Positions 8,486 to 18,582 of a stretch of 64,000 nt of DNA are shown one piece after another. Position 1 is the first letter of the stretch. Each line of letters starts with the position of its first letter. The stretch comes from Cutibacterium acnes (GTDB taxonomy: Bacteria > Actinomycetota > Actinomycetes > Propionibacteriales > Propionibacteriaceae): NCBI RefSeq assembly GCF_003030305.1, contig NZ_CP023676.1, positions 868,001-932,000 on the forward strand, read 5' to 3'. The translations under genes and the position numbers were made by a program. The notes beneath the pieces were generated by a model, which searched no databases, was not told the origin of the DNA, and saw only the letters and a list, made by a program, of their open reading frames with translations.

Positions 8486-11446
8486 GTGAGTGACCACATC
8501 ATCGTCCGAGGCGCCCGGGAACACAACCTGCGCAATGTCAATCTGGACCTTCCCAGGGACGCCATGATTGTGTTCACCGGTCTGTCGGGATCGGGCAAGT
8601 CCTCCCTTGCTTTCGACACTATCTTCGCCGAGGGACAGCGTCGATATGTGGAGTCGCTTTCCTCCTATGCCCGCCAGTTTCTGGGTCAGATGGATAAGCC
8701 CGATGTCGACTTTATCGAGGGCCTCAGCCCGGCAGTTTCCATCGATCAGAAGTCCACGTCCCGCAACCCTCGCTCGACCGTTGGCACCATCACAGAGATT
8801 CATGATTATCTGCGCCTGCTCTGGGCCCGCGTCGGTAAGCCCCACTGCCCGGTGTGCGGCGAGCTCATCAGCCGTCAGACCCCGCAGCAGATTGTCGACC
8901 GCCTCATGGCGCTCGACGAGGGTACTAAGTTTCAAGTCCTCGCCCCGGTGATTCGTGGACGCAAAGGTGAGTACGTCGAGCTGTTCCGACAGTTGACGAC
9001 CGATGGCTTCACCCGAGTACGGGTGGATGGAGACGTTCATCGGCTTGGACAGGTGCCACCGCTGGATAAGAAGCGCAAGCACGACATCGACGTCGTCGTT
9101 GATCGGATTGCAGTCAAGCCGTCGGCTAAGCAGCGCCTCACCGAGTCGGTGGAGACGGCGTTGGGGCTGGCCCACGGCATCGTCGGCGTCGATTTCGTCG
9201 ACCGCGATCTGTCTGATCCGCACCGGGAGCGTCGGTTCTCCGAGACGATGGCTTGCCCAAATCAGCATGACATCGACATCGAGGAGCTAGAGCCGCGTCA
9301 GTTCTCCTTCAATGGGCCCTGGGGTGCTTGCCCGACATGTTCTGGTCTGGGCGCGACACTCGAGGTCGACCCGGAATTGGTCGTCCCCGATTCCGGTCTG
9401 AGCTTGCTTGAGGGAGCCATTGCGCCCTGGTCTGGGCCACGGGTGGCGAACCATTACCAGCACGTCTTTGCTGGGCTGGCGGAGAACCACGGGTTTGACG
9501 CGACTCTTCCGTGGTCCGAGTTGCCAGTAAAGGCTCGCAAGCTGGTCCTGCACGGTGATGGCGACCCGGTCATGATCTCGTACCGCAACCGATTCGGGCG
9601 GGTGCGCACCTACTCGCAGAATTACGAGGGAGTGCTGCATTATGTGCGTCGACGCTACGACGAGGCCGAGACGGACTCTGCACGCTCCCGGTGGGGCCAG
9701 TATCTGCGTGAGGTCCCGTGCCGAGATTGCCATGGCAAGCGTCTCAAGCCGACGAGCCTGGCCGTAACGGTCGGTGGGCGAAACATCGCCGAGGTCTCAG
9801 ATATGTCTATTGGGGAGGCTTCTGAATTCCTCAATGCGTTGACGTTGACCGAGCGGGAAGCCACCATCGCGGGGCGAGTTATCAAGGAGGTTCGCGCCCG
9901 GCTGCGATTCCTTGTCGATGTCGGTCTCGACTACCTCACCTTGTCACGGTCGGCGGGGTCCCTGTCAGGTGGTGAGGCTCAGCGTATTCGACTCGCTACC
10001 CAGATTGGTTCGGGTTTGGTTGGGGTTCTCTACGTCCTTGATGAGCCCTCCATCGGCTTGCACCAGCGTGACAACCGACGCCTCATCGACACCCTTGTGA
10101 GATTGCGAGATCTCGGTAACACCCTCATCGTCGTCGAGCATGATGAGGACACCATTCGGATGGCGGACTGGGTTGTCGACGTCGGCCCAGGGGCCGGTGA
10201 GCACGGTGGTGAGGTCGTCGTGTCAGGAACCGTTGACGAACTGCTGGCCAGTGAGAGGTCCGTGACCGGTGCGTACTTGTCGGGCAAGAGGTCGATCCCA
10301 TTGCCGGCGACCCGACGCCCCTGCACGGGACGTGAGCTCGTCGTCAGGGGAGCCCGTGAGAACAACCTCAAGGGAATGAATGTCACCTTCCCGCTAGGGC
10401 AACTCGTCGTCGTCACCGGGGTGAGCGGCTCGGGCAAGTCCACTTTGGTCAACCAAATCCTCTACACATCGCTAGCGCATCGTATCCATGGCGCCAGGAC
10501 GGTACCGGGTAAGCATGAGACGATCACCGGTGTCGAGGAAATCGACAAGGTGATTCACGTCGACCAATCGCCGATCGGACGCACACCAAGATCGAATCCG
10601 GCCACCTATACCGGTGTCTTCGACAAGATCCGTGCTCTCTTTGCCCAGACCCCCGAAGCTAAGATGCGCGGCTATCAGCCGGGTCGGTTCTCCTTCAACA
10701 TTAAGGGTGGACGCTGCGAGAACTGTCAGGGTGACGGCACCATCAAAATCGAGATGAACTTCCTACCTGACGTCTATGTGCCCTGTGAGGTGTGCCACGG
10801 TGCTCGGTACAACCGTGAGACTTTGGAGGTCCATTACAAAGGCAAAACGATCGCTGAGGTTTTGGATATGCCTATCGAGGAGGCTTGCACCTTCTTCGAA
10901 CCGATTTCGTCGATCCATCGTCACTTCCAGACCCTCGTCGAGGTTGGTTTGGGATACGTCAGGCTCGGCCAGCCCGCGACGACCCTATCTGGTGGGGAGG
11001 CCCAGCGCATCAAGCTGGCCTCCGAGTTGCAGAAACGTTCCACGGGTAGGACCCTGTATGTCCTTGACGAGCCCACCACCGGCCTGCACTTCGAGGACAT
11101 CCGCAAGCTGCTGCTGGTGTTGCAACGTCTTGTCGATCAAGGCAACTCGGTCTTCGTCATTGAGCACAATCTGGATGTCATCAAAACCGCCGATTGGATC
11201 ATCGACATGGGGCCCGAGGGAGGAAATGGTGGCGGAACCGTTGTCGCCGAGGGCACTCCAGAGCAGGTTGCCGCCGTCGAGGGGTCCTACACCGGCCAGT
11301 ATCTTTCGGAGATCCTGGCTGGGCACGAGGTAGCAGTCGGGGACGAACCGGCGCTCGTCGAAGCGCCAGCGGACGCCGGGAAAAGGAAAACCACCGCCAG
11401 GAGGAAGGCAAAAAAGACCACGAGCCCACGCAAGAAGTCGCGTTGA
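8486..11446 (+). CDS. uvrA: Excinuclease ABC subunit A
   Basis: UvrA is the dimeric ATPase that finds DNA lesions and loads UvrB. From the GTG the protein has 986 residues. It shows Walker [11 protein letters not shown] near residue 32, the first zinc-module motif CPVCGE near 120, an ABC signature [11 protein letters not shown] near 492, a second Walker [11 protein letters not shown], the second zinc finger CENCQGDG...CEVCHG near 744, and a second signature [11 protein letters not shown] near 834. The C-terminus is a lysine/arginine-rich tail ([12 protein letters not shown] and onward), longer and more basic than in most bacteria, which may add nonspecific DNA affinity. An ATG at 8477 would add three residues. 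Confidence 0.97.
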   Translation: MSDHIIVRGAREHNLRNVNLDLPRDAMIVFTGLSGSGKSSLAFDTIFAEGQRRYVESLSSYARQFLGQMDKPDVDFIEGLSPAVSIDQKSTSRNPRSTVGTITEIHDYLRLLWARVGKPHCPVCGELISRQTPQQIVDRLMALDEGTKFQVLAPVIRGRKGEYVELFRQLTTDGFTRVRVDGDVHRLGQVPPLDKKRKHDIDVVVDRIAVKPSAKQRLTESVETALGLAHGIVGVDFVDRDLSDPHRERRFSETMACPNQHDIDIEELEPRQFSFNGPWGACPTCSGLGATLEVDPELVVPDSGLSLLEGAIAPWSGPRVANHYQHVFAGLAENHGFDATLPWSELPVKARKLVLHGDGDPVMISYRNRFGRVRTYSQNYEGVLHYVRRRYDEAETDSARSRWGQYLREVPCRDCHGKRLKPTSLAVTVGGRNIAEVSDMSIGEASEFLNALTLTEREATIAGRVIKEVRARLRFLVDVGLDYLTLSRSAGSLSGGEAQRIRLATQIGSGLVGVLYVLDEPSIGLHQRDNRRLIDTLVRLRDLGNTLIVVEHDEDTIRMADWVVDVGPGAGEHGGEVVVSGTVDELLASERSVTGAYLSGKRSIPLPATRRPCTGRELVVRGARENNLKGMNVTFPLGQLVVVTGVSGSGKSTLVNQILYTSLAHRIHGARTVPGKHETITGVEEIDKVIHVDQSPIGRTPRSNPATYTGVFDKIRALFAQTPEAKMRGYQPGRFSFNIKGGRCENCQGDGTIKIEMNFLPDVYVPCEVCHGARYNRETLEVHYKGKTIAEVLDMPIEEACTFFEPISSIHRHFQTLVEVGLGYVRLGQPATTLSGGEAQRIKLASELQKRSTGRTLYVLDEPTTGLHFEDIRKLLLVLQRLVDQGNSVFVIEHNLDVIKTADWIIDMGPEGGNGGGTVVAEGTPEQVAAVEGSYTGQYLSEILAGHEVAVGDEPALVEAPADAGKRKTTARRKAKKTTSPRKKSR

Positions 11447-11460
11447 GAAAAGGTCAGGCG

Positions 11461-11868
11461 TTAGGAACCGCTGATAGTGAGAGTTTCGCCCTTCTGCGTG
11501 ACCGTGGCCTTACCCAGACCGGAGGTAGCCGGGCCCTGGGTGACGTGACCGTCGGTTATAGCGAACTTCGATCCGTGGCAAGGGCACAGGATCGCCCCGT
11601 CATGGACCTCGTCGACCTGACAGCCAGCGTGCGGACACACCCGCACAAATCCCTTAAAGGTTCCCTTGGTGGGTTGGGTGACGACGAAGTTGGTGCCATC
11701 GATGACGACGCCTCCACCGACCGGGACATCAGCTGCTTTGACGGTAGCTGGACCGGTGTGAACGTCATTGGAGTTCTGGAAGGTGTTGCATCCGGCGACT
11801 GCGCTGGTAGCGGCTAAGGCAGTGACACTTCCAACGGTGCGCAGGACCTCGCGTCGGGTGGGGGACAT
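11461..11868 (-). CDS. Rieske [2Fe-2S] lipoprotein, Tat-exported
   Basis: A 135-residue protein with an N-terminal twin-arginine signal (RREVLRTVGSV) that ends in a lipobox-like AVAGC near residues 23-27, suggesting export folded through Tat and lipid anchoring. The two cluster motifs are CPHAGC and CPCHGS, which ligate a Rieske iron-sulfur centre through two Cys and two His. It is too short for a cytochrome bc1 Rieske subunit and has no oxygenase partner next to it, so it is probably a single-domain electron carrier at the outer face of the membrane. A GGAGAG ribosome site precedes the start. It may be read after the phosphatase gene, which ends 15 bp upstream. Confidence 0.88.
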   Translation of the reverse strand: MSPTRREVLRTVGSVTALAATSAVAGCNTFQNSNDVHTGPATVKAADVPVGGGVVIDGTNFVVTQPTKGTFKGFVRVCPHAGCQVDEVHDGAILCPCHGSKFAITDGHVTQGPATSGLGKATVTQKGETLTISGS

Positions 11869-11883
11869 TTCTCTCCTTCGTGC

Positions 11884-12630
11884 TCAGCGGGTACCGGGGT
11901 TGCCGGTGGATGCGGCGACGGCGCCGTGAACCATACCGGCTTCGATAAGGTGATCCACGCGATTGATCCAATGAACTTCGTACCCGTCCGGGTGCAACTC
12001 GATCATCGAGGTGGCGGTGTTCTGAAGCCCGATCCAGTGCGGTTCGCTGCCGATGGAGTGGTTTCGCAGACCAGCGGCAAGTTGTGGGGCGATGAGATGC
12101 AGCAACATCATGGATCCGATCGCGCCGTGAGCGACGATCGCGATGCACTCGTCATCATTGTGGGTATCGCGGATCCACTTGGCGATTCTGCCGGCGCGGT
12201 CAGCAGCCTCGGCGGCGGTCTCGATGCGAGCTTCGCGCCACCCTTCCTCGGTGATGGACTCGGGGAAAACAGCACGGTCTGTGATGGCCGACAAAGCTGA
12301 TCGCGGCGATCCTGGATGACCGGTTTCGACGCCGTCAACGATCTGAACTGGACCTGGACGCTCGAAGATGAGGTCATTGATGATGATAGGAAGATCAAGG
12401 GCCTCAGCGACCGGGTCAGCCGTCTGGATGGTACGCATCATGGGGGAGGCATACAGCTTCGTTGGCCGAGGAGAGACCGATCCGATCCACTTCCCTAGGG
12501 CCTGAGCTTGACGTCGTCCAAGCTCGGTGAGCTCCGGGTCAGGCTTGCGACCCTGCTGGTAAGTCTCGACAGACTGCGCAGCGAAGGCATTGTTCTCGGA
12601 CTGGCCGTGGCGGATGAGGAGAAGATGCAC
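11884..12630 (-). CDS. Histidine phosphatase family protein
   Basis: The N-terminal LLIRHGQSENN holds the phosphorylated histidine of the phosphoglycerate-mutase-like fold, and CIAIVAHGAIGSM holds the second catalytic histidine. At 248 residues it fits a cofactor-independent phosphatase or phosphoglycerate mutase-like enzyme; the substrate is not evident. The start is a GTG, with TAGGCT six bases upstream and no ribosome site, so the message should be leaderless. It is followed by the Rieske gene on the same strand and is divergent from the unknown gene at 12807. Confidence 0.82.
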   Translation of the reverse strand: MHLLLIRHGQSENNAFAAQSVETYQQGRKPDPELTELGRRQAQALGKWIGSVSPRPTKLYASPMMRTIQTADPVAEALDLPIIINDLIFERPGPVQIVDGVETGHPGSPRSALSAITDRAVFPESITEEGWREARIETAAEAADRAGRIAKWIRDTHNDDECIAIVAHGAIGSMMLLHLIAPQLAAGLRNHSIGSEPHWIGLQNTATSMIELHPDGYEVHWINRVDHLIEAGMVHGAVAASTGNPGTR

Positions 12631-12636
12631 AGTTCC

Positions 12637-12642
12637 AGCCTA
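12637..12642 (-). promoter_or_regulatory. -10 element TAGGCT, leaderless phosphatase start
   Basis: Minus-strand TAGGCT is followed by six bases and the GTG at 12630. Confidence 0.45.
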
Positions 12643-12806
12643 CCGGCGAGTCCCGCTGAAAGGCGGCATCCCGGCATCGGCGTTGCCTCGGATGTCGGGG
12701 TTGGCTGTAGGCGACCCTTTCCCACTACCCTAACCGCGTTAGCTGAGAAGGCACCTCGTCGTGGCTAGGAGTGACGAGAATTGGTGAGCGTTGGAGGTTG
12801 TATTCG

Positions 12807-14456
12807 ATGACGATCGAGGTAGTCGATGATTCGGCAAGGAATGTCTCAAAAACGTGGCGGAAAGTGACTTTCTCTGTCGTCGTTCCCTATCGGCCGGAAT
12901 GGGTCACCGAGCCCATTGAGAATATGGCATCGAAGACTGTCGGGCCGGCGGAGGTTCTCGATTCTCTCGTTTCGAGCAGTGAAGATATACTGCAATCTTC
13001 CCGAGACCAAGCATATGAACCTCACAAATACTATTTTTCGAGGAGGATTCGGGACGCGGTTAGGATGTATCGTCACGCCGTTTATGATGCAACGAGGGAA
13101 GATGCTATTCGCGCGAAGGTTGCGGAAAGGCGGAAATCGCATAAAGGGTCTATTCTTAACATTCCCGAAGGTCTGAGTTACCTGGGTGCTGAGCGTCGGG
13201 AATACGAGGATAGTCTCGGGGCTGTCGCGGGTGGTGAAGCATTCCACTACGCCGTTCTGCATTTTCGGCTTGATGACGTCACAGACGCCGCGGTCGAAAC
13301 GGCTGCCGCATGGCTGAAGCGCCCCGGAGGAGACGGTGCGAGGTATTTATCTGGTCTTCTGAGCGACATAGGTCTAGGAAGATGTTTGTACTCATGGGGA
13401 GGCTTCTCCCAAGGCAACGCTGGGTGCGGCCGCGGGAAGGCCAGTTCGCGTGATCGTGGTTGTGGTGCTGGCGGGGCGCCCTTTCTTAATTGCAACCGAA
13501 TCTTCGTCATGACCTTCGCAGAAGTGGATCCTCAGGACTTGCGGCACCCGTCCTATTTCGGACACCACAAGGCATGGACTCCGGCGCAGGCCTGGCTGTA
13601 TCACCTAGCAACTGGTGGGATCGGAATTTACCGAGGAGTTCCACCTAGTGACACGAGTGATGCTGCGAACGACGGGATGTTCTGCCTTGATGCGACGTGG
13701 GTAAGGATCGAGGAAGCCGGCATGGCAGTCATGACCCAGCCGGTGCTGCTCGAAGAGAGTAACCGCAAGCATGCTGGAGCCCTGTGCCTGCTGTGTCACA
13801 GTAGAATGCTCGACATCGTGATTCTGTGCCTACGGCAACGCACCTACCTTGATCGCAATGCCGAAAGTGAGGCGCGCGTCTTGGTGGGGAAGGGCCATTG
13901 GGGCGATGAGGAGTTAGACAGGCTACTCGATCGTGAGCGTTCGGTGGCCGCTTTTCTTAATGGGCTGTGGTTCACCGAGGTTTCCGGGCGTCGTGAGGCA
14001 ACCCTCGTCTTGAACGAGTTTCAGAAAGTTCTTGGCACTCCCGTCTTGCTTACGGAATTGCGGGACGAACAGGAATCCTTGGTGCGAGTTGTCGAGGTGC
14101 ACCGACGTATCGACAATGTTGCGATGGACAAGGCCAGAAAGGAGCAGGAGCGCCGCCGAGAGCAGCTGGAGAAGGCAGCCGAAAAGCGCCTGGAGATCAT
14201 CGTCCTCGTTCTGACCGTTATATCGACGATGCTGGCGCTTCTGGCCCTTGTATCTGATCCAAATCTTGGCCTTTTCGCAGTCGGTTTCATACTCACAGGG
14301 ATCGTCGCGCTCATCGGTGGTATCCGCGTCAAACGTTTATTGAGGGTGGATTGCGAAGGACAAGAAAGACAACCGTGCAGGTTTGTGACGCGACGACATC
14401 ACCGAGAGACGAATGTATCGCCCTGCTCCCTGGCACGTGAACAGTGGCCCGGGTGA
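12807..14456 (+). CDS. Unrecognised protein with coiled coil and two C-terminal membrane helices
   Basis: I do not recognise this 549-residue protein. The ATG at 12807 is chosen over 12771 because GGAGG lies nine bases upstream. About 430 soluble residues include an N-terminal VVPYRPEWV segment, a Gly/Cys-rich stretch (CGRGKASSRDRGCGAGG) and HAGALCLLCHSRMLDIVILC. A charged coiled coil follows (DKARKEQERRREQLEKAAEKR, residues near 440-461), then two helices (IIVLVLTVISTMLALLALV and LFAVGFILTGIVALIGGI) and a short basic tail. This resembles the CorA-like membrane-anchored layout seen in some conflict-system effectors, but no functional motif was identified. Its first 500 bases look more AT-rich than the flanking housekeeping genes, hinting at transfer. 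It stands alone, between a phosphatase and uvrC. Confidence 0.75.
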   Translation: MTIEVVDDSARNVSKTWRKVTFSVVVPYRPEWVTEPIENMASKTVGPAEVLDSLVSSSEDILQSSRDQAYEPHKYYFSRRIRDAVRMYRHAVYDATREDAIRAKVAERRKSHKGSILNIPEGLSYLGAERREYEDSLGAVAGGEAFHYAVLHFRLDDVTDAAVETAAAWLKRPGGDGARYLSGLLSDIGLGRCLYSWGGFSQGNAGCGRGKASSRDRGCGAGGAPFLNCNRIFVMTFAEVDPQDLRHPSYFGHHKAWTPAQAWLYHLATGGIGIYRGVPPSDTSDAANDGMFCLDATWVRIEEAGMAVMTQPVLLEESNRKHAGALCLLCHSRMLDIVILCLRQRTYLDRNAESEARVLVGKGHWGDEELDRLLDRERSVAAFLNGLWFTEVSGRREATLVLNEFQKVLGTPVLLTELRDEQESLVRVVEVHRRIDNVAMDKARKEQERRREQLEKAAEKRLEIIVLVLTVISTMLALLALVSDPNLGLFAVGFILTGIVALIGGIRVKRLLRVDCEGQERQPCRFVTRRHHRETNVSPCSLAREQWPG

Positions 14457-14635
14457 GCGCTTTGGTATGGTCGTGGGTCGCGAGGGCGTCAAGCAACGTT
14501 TGCCGGCTCCGCCCCGCTCGGTCGGCTTTGTGCCTGTGATCGTCGGCGGGACGGTTGAGCGGCATCAACGGCAGTGCCGCTCCCTAAAGTCACGTCCGTG
14601 GTGTGAGTGGGAAGTGATATTTCGCTACTTGCGCA

Positions 14636-14641
14636 TAGAGT
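14636..14641 (+). promoter_or_regulatory. -10 element TAGAGT, leaderless uvrC start
   Basis: TAGAGT, seven bases, then ATG 14649. The alternative GTG at 14607 would place this hexamer inside the gene and lacks a ribosome site. Confidence 0.5.
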
Positions 14642-14648
14642 TCACCCC

Positions 14649-16667
14649 ATGGCCGATCCGTCCAGCTACCGTCCCGCTCCGGGCACGATTCCTACCCAGC
14701 CAGGTGTCTATCGATTCAGTGATGCGCATGGCCAGGTCATCTATGTCGGCAAGGCTAAGAACCTGCGCAACCGATTGAATTCCTATTTCCAGGACATCTC
14801 GGCTCTCCACCCGCGCACCCAGCGGATGGTGACGACGGCAGCGCACGTGCAGTGGACGGTAGTTCAGAACGAAGTCGAGTCCCTACAGCTCGAATACACC
14901 TGGATCAAAGAATTCGACCCGCGGTTCAATGTTATGTACCGCGACGACAAGTCTTATCCGTGGCTGTGTTTTACCTGGACCGATGAGTATCCACGCGTCT
15001 TCGTCGGGCGCGGTGCGCACCACAAGGGGTGGCGTTATTACGGACCTTTTGGCCAGGCCTGGGCGATTCGCGACACCGTCGAGACCCTGTTGCGTGTATT
15101 CCCGATGCGCTCTTGCTCGACGGGAGTTTTCAACCGCGCGAAGAACCAGGGACGTCCCTGCCTACTCGGATATATCGGTAAGTGTTCGGCTCCCTGCGTT
15201 GAACGGATCACATCCCAGGCTCATCGCGAGATCGCTGACGAGTTCTGTGATTTCATGGCCGGGCGGACGACGAAAATTGTCAAGCGGCTTGAATCCCAGA
15301 TGGCGGAGGCCTCTGAGAACCTTGAATTTGAACGCGCTGCGGTGATCCGGGATTCCTTGGGCGCTTTATCCAAAACTTTGGAGCGCAACGCTGTCGTACT
15401 TGGTGATGGTACTGACGCGGACGTCATCTCCATGGCGCTCGATCCGCTCGAGGTCGGCGTCAAGATTTTCCATGTCCGAGGTGGCCGCATCCGTGGTGAA
15501 CGCGGTTGGGTCGCTGATCGTGCTGACGATGCCGACGAGGCCGAGCTCATGGAAACCTTCCTGACTCAGTTGTACGGCGTCAATGCCAGTGACGGTCAGG
15601 TCCGCGACGATGGGCACGGCAATGCTGTTCCGCCACTGGTGATCGTCTCCGCCGAGCCTACGAACCCCGACGTCATGTCGACGATTCTCAGCTCCGAACG
15701 CGGCTCCCACGTCGAGATTCGTGTCCCGCGCCGTGGTGACAAAGCGACTCTCATGGACACCGTCACTCGCAATGCCCAGGAAACTCTTGCCCAGCACAAG
15801 CTCAAGCGGGCCTCTGACCTTGCTACCCGTACTCGCGCTCTGGAAGAAATTCAGGAGTCACTCGGCTTGGACCGCGCCCCGCTACGGATAGAGTCCTACG
15901 ACATTTCCCATATCCAGGGCACCAATGTCGTCGGGTCGATGGTGGTCTTCGAAGACGGTATGCCCCGCAAGTCTGAGTACCGTCGTTTCAGCATCAAGGG
16001 ATTTGAGGGGTCCGACGACTTCGCCGCTATGCACGAGGTGCTTTCTCGTCGACTGCGTCGCCTCATCGAGGACCGTGATGCCATGGCCGCTGCTCAAACT
16101 CCTGACGGCGACGTTGGCTCCCTTATCGATCCGACTACCGGATCCCCTCGGAAATTCGCCTACGCCCCGCACCTCATCGTCGTCGATGGTGGTGCGCCTC
16201 AGGTGCATGCCGCCCAGCAGGTGCTTGAAGAGTTCGGCCTGGAGGACGAAATCGCGTTGTGTGGCCTGGCCAAGCGCCTGGAGGAGGTGTGGCTTCCTGA
16301 CGAGGAATGGCCGGTCATTTTGCCGCGAACTTCCGAAGGACTCTACCTGCTTCAGCGTCTGCGTGATGAGGCTCACCGTTTCGCTATTACCTTTCACCGG
16401 TCTAAGCGTTCCAAGGCCATGGTGGAGTCCGTTCTCGACGGTGTGTCGGGGCTGGGAGAGACCCGGCGCAAAGCGCTCGTCTCCCACTTTGGATCGGTAC
16501 GGTCGCTACGCAAGGCCACCGTTGACGACATTGTCGAGGTGCCAGGCTTTGGCCCGAAACTCGCTGGCGAAGTTGTCGCAGCTTTGTCCCAGGACAAACC
16601 AGCCGAGGCCATCAACACCGCTACTGGCGAGGTTGTTGACGCCAACGGCCCAGACGCAGGGAGATAA
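14649..16667 (+). CDS. uvrC: Excinuclease ABC subunit C
   Basis: UvrC makes the two incisions around a UvrB-marked lesion. The N-terminal GIY-YIG nuclease ([22 protein letters not shown]) handles the 3' cut. A UVR motif ([14 protein letters not shown]) near residue 220 meets UvrB. The C-terminal RNase H-like domain ([22 protein letters not shown]) makes the 5' cut, and the tail has tandem helix-hairpin-helix motifs ([24 protein letters not shown]). The 672-residue length is normal. rapZ begins 18 bp after the stop, but with its own -10 element. Confidence 0.97.
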   Translation: MADPSSYRPAPGTIPTQPGVYRFSDAHGQVIYVGKAKNLRNRLNSYFQDISALHPRTQRMVTTAAHVQWTVVQNEVESLQLEYTWIKEFDPRFNVMYRDDKSYPWLCFTWTDEYPRVFVGRGAHHKGWRYYGPFGQAWAIRDTVETLLRVFPMRSCSTGVFNRAKNQGRPCLLGYIGKCSAPCVERITSQAHREIADEFCDFMAGRTTKIVKRLESQMAEASENLEFERAAVIRDSLGALSKTLERNAVVLGDGTDADVISMALDPLEVGVKIFHVRGGRIRGERGWVADRADDADEAELMETFLTQLYGVNASDGQVRDDGHGNAVPPLVIVSAEPTNPDVMSTILSSERGSHVEIRVPRRGDKATLMDTVTRNAQETLAQHKLKRASDLATRTRALEEIQESLGLDRAPLRIESYDISHIQGTNVVGSMVVFEDGMPRKSEYRRFSIKGFEGSDDFAAMHEVLSRRLRRLIEDRDAMAAAQTPDGDVGSLIDPTTGSPRKFAYAPHLIVVDGGAPQVHAAQQVLEEFGLEDEIALCGLAKRLEEVWLPDEEWPVILPRTSEGLYLLQRLRDEAHRFAITFHRSKRSKAMVESVLDGVSGLGETRRKALVSHFGSVRSLRKATVDDIVEVPGFGPKLAGEVVAALSQDKPAEAINTATGEVVDANGPDAGR

Positions 16668-16673
16668 CGGCAC

Positions 16674-16679
16674 TACCCT
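16674..16679 (+). promoter_or_regulatory. -10 element TACCCT, leaderless rapZ start
   Basis: TACCCT, six bases, then GTG 16686. Confidence 0.45.
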
Positions 16680-16685
16680 TGAGCT

Positions 16686-17561
16686 GTGAGCACCGAGCAG
16701 ACGACGAAGACCCCACGAGTTGTCATTATCACCGGCATTTCTGGTGCTGGGCGTCGTACCGCAGCTCACGCTGTGGAGGACCTTGGCTGGTACGTCGTCG
16801 ATAATCTTCCGCCCGCTATGTTGGGGGCCCTCGTTGACGAAATTGCCGCCAATAACATTGATCGCCTAGCGGTGGTTCTCGATGTGCGTAGCCGCATCAT
16901 GTTTGACGCCCTAGGGGTGGCCGTCAATGCGCTCGACGAGCGCGGCATCGACCCTGCCATCGTCTTCTTGGAAGCGTCCGATGAGACAATTGTGCGCCGC
17001 CAGGAGTCCAGCCGTCGTCCGCTGCCGCTGCAACAAGGTGGTCATCTGCTCGACGCCGTTGCCCTTGAGCGGCGGATGCTGTCCGACCTGCGAGCCGAGG
17101 CTGATCTCGTCATCGACACCACGTCGATCACTGCCCGCCAGCTAGCCCAACGCATCGACCATGCCTTTGCTGAGGGGATTGACGAAGGGCTGGCATTCCA
17201 GGTGATGTCCTTCGGGTTTAAGCGTGGGGTCCCGATCGACGCTGACCTCGTCTTTGACGTCCGCTTCTTGCCAAACCCTTATTGGGTCCCTGAGCTGCGT
17301 CCCAAGACCGGTCTGTCTTCTGACGTTGCCTCCTATGTGATGGCCCAAGCTGGTGCCACAGAGTTCATTGACCGTGTTGAACAACTCCTGGGTGGCATGG
17401 CTCCGGGGTATCTTCGGGAGGGCAAGAAGCAGGTCACGGTGGCCGTTGGTTGCACAGGCGGAAAGCATCGCAGTACCGCCATCTCCGAGGAGCTGTCCAC
17501 TCGGTTAGCAGCTCGGGGGCACCGTACCGCCGTCCTGCACCGAGACCTCGGGAAGGAATGA
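16686..17561 (+). CDS. rapZ: RapZ/YvcJ family nucleotide-binding protein
   Basis: A 291-residue P-loop protein: GISGAGRRTA near residue 16 is the Walker A in the actinobacterial form, where the usual GKS/T becomes GRR/S, followed by EDLGWYVVDNLP, and the C-terminal domain has FGFKRGVP and VAVGCTGGKHRS, both diagnostic of the family. In Enterobacteria RapZ controls glucosamine-phosphate synthesis through small RNAs; in Gram-positive bacteria the homologue binds nucleotides and its role is less clear. It overlaps yvcK by ATGA and is followed by whiA, the usual Gram-positive trio. Confidence 0.93.
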   Translation: MSTEQTTKTPRVVIITGISGAGRRTAAHAVEDLGWYVVDNLPPAMLGALVDEIAANNIDRLAVVLDVRSRIMFDALGVAVNALDERGIDPAIVFLEASDETIVRRQESSRRPLPLQQGGHLLDAVALERRMLSDLRAEADLVIDTTSITARQLAQRIDHAFAEGIDEGLAFQVMSFGFKRGVPIDADLVFDVRFLPNPYWVPELRPKTGLSSDVASYVMAQAGATEFIDRVEQLLGGMAPGYLREGKKQVTVAVGCTGGKHRSTAISEELSTRLAARGHRTAVLHRDLGKE

Positions 17562-18526
17562 CGATGGTGTCAACCCCCTCCAAGCTGCCGGTCGTTACGG
17601 CCTTTGGCGGCGGACATGGGCTGGCTGTGTCCCTGCGAGCACTGCGCCGTCTTACTGACCAGCTGACCGCCGTTGTCACCGTTGCTGATAACGGTGGGTC
17701 CTCAGGTCGGTTGCGCGACGAGTTCGACATTCTGCCCCCCGGCGATCTCCGCCGCGCCTTGGCCGCTCTATGTGCCGATGACCGCTTAGGACGTACTTGG
17801 GCTGAGGTTCTGCAAGCTCGATTTAATGGAACTGGCGAACTCGCCGGTCACGCCATTGGCAACCTCCTGATCGCCGGACTATGGCAAGAACTTGGCGACC
17901 CGGTTTCCGGGCTCGACATGGTGGGTCAGCTTCTTGACGTTCGCGGACGCGTCCTGCCGATGTCCCTCACCCCACTGGACATCAGTGCTCAAGTCGTTGG
18001 TCTTGACCCCAATCGGCCTGATGAGGAGTACACCCTCACTGGGCAAGCTACCATCGCGAAGACTCGGGCAGAGGTCCTTAAGGTGGGGCTAGAACCTTCC
18101 GAGCCAGATGCGTGTCCCCAGGTGCTGGAGGCGATTCACGCGTCTGACAACCTTGTGCTCGGTCCCGGGTCGTGGTTCACATCCGTCATGCCCCACCTGC
18201 TAGTGCCGCAGATCGTCGACGCGATTCTGGAGTCGAAGGCGCGAAAAATCCTCACGCTTAATGTCTCCGGTGCTGACGAAACTGATGGGTTTAGCCCAGC
18301 GCGGCATTTGGAGGTTATCGCCGAGCATGAGCCACGGATGCGCTTTGACGTCGTTCTCGTTGATCGCGGGTTTGCCGGCCAGGACCCTCATCTGGAATCG
18401 TTTGCTCGCAATCTCGGTGCTGAAATCGTCGTTGACGATCTGGCTATGCGTGACGGCTCGGCCCGGCACGATCCACTGAGACTAGCGTCGGCCTATGCCA
18501 ACATCATGGGGGTTCAGCCCCGTTGA
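17558..18526 (+). CDS. yvcK: YvcK/CofD-like protein (gluconeogenesis factor family)
   Basis: The 322-residue protein opens with VVTAFGGGHGLAVSLRALR, the nucleotide-binding signature of the YvcK/CofD fold, followed by VADNGGSSGRLR and LPPGDLRRAL. YvcK homologues bind UDP-sugars and are needed for growth on gluconeogenic carbon and for normal cell-wall synthesis. The start ATG overlaps the rapZ stop (ATGA), giving translational coupling; a second ATG two codons later is possible. The frame is open for 108 bp upstream, but that part lies over rapZ. Confidence 0.93.
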   Translation: MTMVSTPSKLPVVTAFGGGHGLAVSLRALRRLTDQLTAVVTVADNGGSSGRLRDEFDILPPGDLRRALAALCADDRLGRTWAEVLQARFNGTGELAGHAIGNLLIAGLWQELGDPVSGLDMVGQLLDVRGRVLPMSLTPLDISAQVVGLDPNRPDEEYTLTGQATIAKTRAEVLKVGLEPSEPDACPQVLEAIHASDNLVLGPGSWFTSVMPHLLVPQIVDAILESKARKILTLNVSGADETDGFSPARHLEVIAEHEPRMRFDVVLVDRGFAGQDPHLESFARNLGAEIVVDDLAMRDGSARHDPLRLASAYANIMGVQPR

Positions 18527-18582
18527 CCGTCGCCTAAGATCACCTTGTTATTCCCGTTACCCCTTCCGGAGGCTAGACCCAC

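Noticed and set aside
8400-8486. Possible SOS box before uvrA (GTTC and GAAC words present)
   Set aside because: The words GTTCCGTTC and GCAGAACTG do not form the GAAC-N4-GTTC dyad.
7592-9268. A 558-residue minus-strand frame that includes the mycothiol-type enzyme
   Set aside because: Only the part from 8335 down resembles a protein family; the upstream 310 codons are antisense to uvrA, and a -10 element with correct spacing marks 8335.
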